DNA from: Chara braunii
Taxonomy: Eukaryota; Streptophyta; Charophyceae; Charales; Characeae
Reading direction: 5' to 3'
DNA: 64,000 nt
NCBI GenBank assembly: GCA_003427395.1
Contig: BFEA01000535.1
Span: forward strand, 214,607-278,606
Shown here: positions 63,242-64,000 of the stretch, one piece after another
Position numbering within the stretch: the stretch's first letter is position 1
Layout: every line of letters starts with the position of its first letter
Notes under the pieces: generated by a model
Databases searched by the model: none
The model's input: the letters and a program-made list of their open reading frames with translations, nothing else
Told to the model about the DNA's origin: nothing
Translations under genes and position numbers: made by a program

Positions 63242-64000
63242 CTAGGCTTGGCGACGAGCGGCCAACTCATCACCCACGCCAGCGAGGGATCCATCTAGAG
63301 AGATACATACGTTTGCCACCTCTGGACAGTGCACTAGATAGGGACTTCCTTCCTTTTCAGTTTCTGCCATTGGGGCCTTCGAATGGGAGGATTCTGATTT
63401 TTCAACATTTGAAGCCCCGGTAGAGGCAACTGGCACCTCTACTGGCTGTTCCCTTTTGCCCTCCTATAGTCAAGGCAATAGGGGACAATGTGGTCGGGGT
63501 CCCCACACTTGAGGCATTGGTCTGCTTTCTTTCTTTCTGTCCAAACCTTTTATGTGATTCCCAAATCTTTCCAAGGCTCTCCTTCGGGTAGGCCTGGATG
63601 TGGTGGGTATGGCTTGTCCCACTTATTGTACCACGTGCCTCTTCCTCTACCCCAGGTGGAATAAGAACCACGACCACCTTGCGATGGATCATTTCCCCTT
63701 CCTCCCACGTAGTGGCTTCCTTCACCACCACCCCTCTGGGTGCCGAATCCTCGTCCACCACGGCCACGACCTCTTCCTCGGCCATGCCCTCTTCCTTGAC
63801 GCCCTCCCCCGCGGGCTGCAACAGCCGCGTAACTCCCCTCCTGAGCTACCGGTCTGTTGGGTTCATCGAGACCATAGTCTACCTGATCCCTGGAGATGGT
63901 CTCGGCGCCTCCTTCCTCAAAGGTTAGAAGGAGACTGTCCTTCCCAGGTATAGACCCTGAGATAGTGCGGTTTTGCCATTTCCTACCCGCTTGCAAATCT
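63242..64000 (-). CDS. E8 gag C-terminal region (partial)
   Basis: Continues past the window. It has QNRTISGSIPGKDSLLLTFEEGG-type sequence, a long RG-rich tract (RGGGRQGRGHGRGRGRG), a Gly/Tyr linker (GGRGSYSTWGRGRG) and a zinc knuckle region (QCLKCGDPDHIVPYCLDY-type in a shifted frame at ~63470-63530). Same layout as E1 gag. A frame change near 63550 divides it. Confidence 0.75.

Larger units (their letters stand above)
58883..64000 (-). mobile_element. E8: Ty3-type LTR retrotransposon, cut by window end
   Basis: 3' LTR (~58883-60030), integrase, RNase H, RT, protease and the start of gag on the minus strand. The 5' LTR lies beyond the window. It is the same family as E1. Integrase has lost ~110 residues including the catalytic Glu. 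Confidence 0.88.

Overview
The window is repeat-dominated nuclear DNA from a large plant-lineage genome. It holds stacked Ty3-type LTR retrotransposons whose primer-binding sites resemble plant initiator-Met tRNA sites, a reverse-transcribed U6 snRNA copy, microsatellites and Ns typical of a short-read scaffold. The element style recalls charophyte assemblies such as Chara braunii. That is an inference from memory and was not tested.

Layout. E1 (~190-4927, minus) is a truncated Ty3 copy (protease, gag, 5' LTR) whose gag is split by a poly(A)-tailed SINE-like insertion. Unassigned DNA follows to 7146. E2 (7151-24826, minus) is a complete element with paired ~1 kb LTRs, and a second complete element, E3 (13897-22562, minus), sits inside it. 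Next comes a short host segment (24831-25900) with one convincing exon on the minus strand (25578-25738).

The rest, to ~57.25 kb, is a Russian-doll nest. E4 (plus) is an old, 5'-truncated pol relic. It is split at its RT active-site region by E5 (26332-54526, plus). The 3' LTR of E5 is split by E6 (34557-54072, plus). The leader of E6 is split by E7 (36664-46905, minus). The 5' LTR of E7 carries a U6 retropseudogene (46488-46600) that is absent from its other LTR. Target-site duplications support most layers: E2 TATT, E3 TTTC, E5 AACA, E6 TTGCC, E7 CTGA, U6 13 bp. A LINE-type zinc-binding relic (57.9-58.1 kb) and an unassigned gap lead to E8 (58883 to the window end, minus), a second member of the E1 family.

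Most element genes are broken by stops, frameshifts, active-site changes or internal duplications. The best-kept coding stretches are E2 gag and integrase, E3 gag and integrase, and E6 RT-RNase H. I found no CRISPR, no bacterial-type operon, no tRNA or rRNA gene and no new enzymatic system. The points of real interest are the readable insertion order, the U6 filled/empty site pair, the SINE-like unit with a 3' hairpin, bZIP-like motif arrays in the leaders, the buried host exon, and a residual Tn5/Nextera adapter inside E5.
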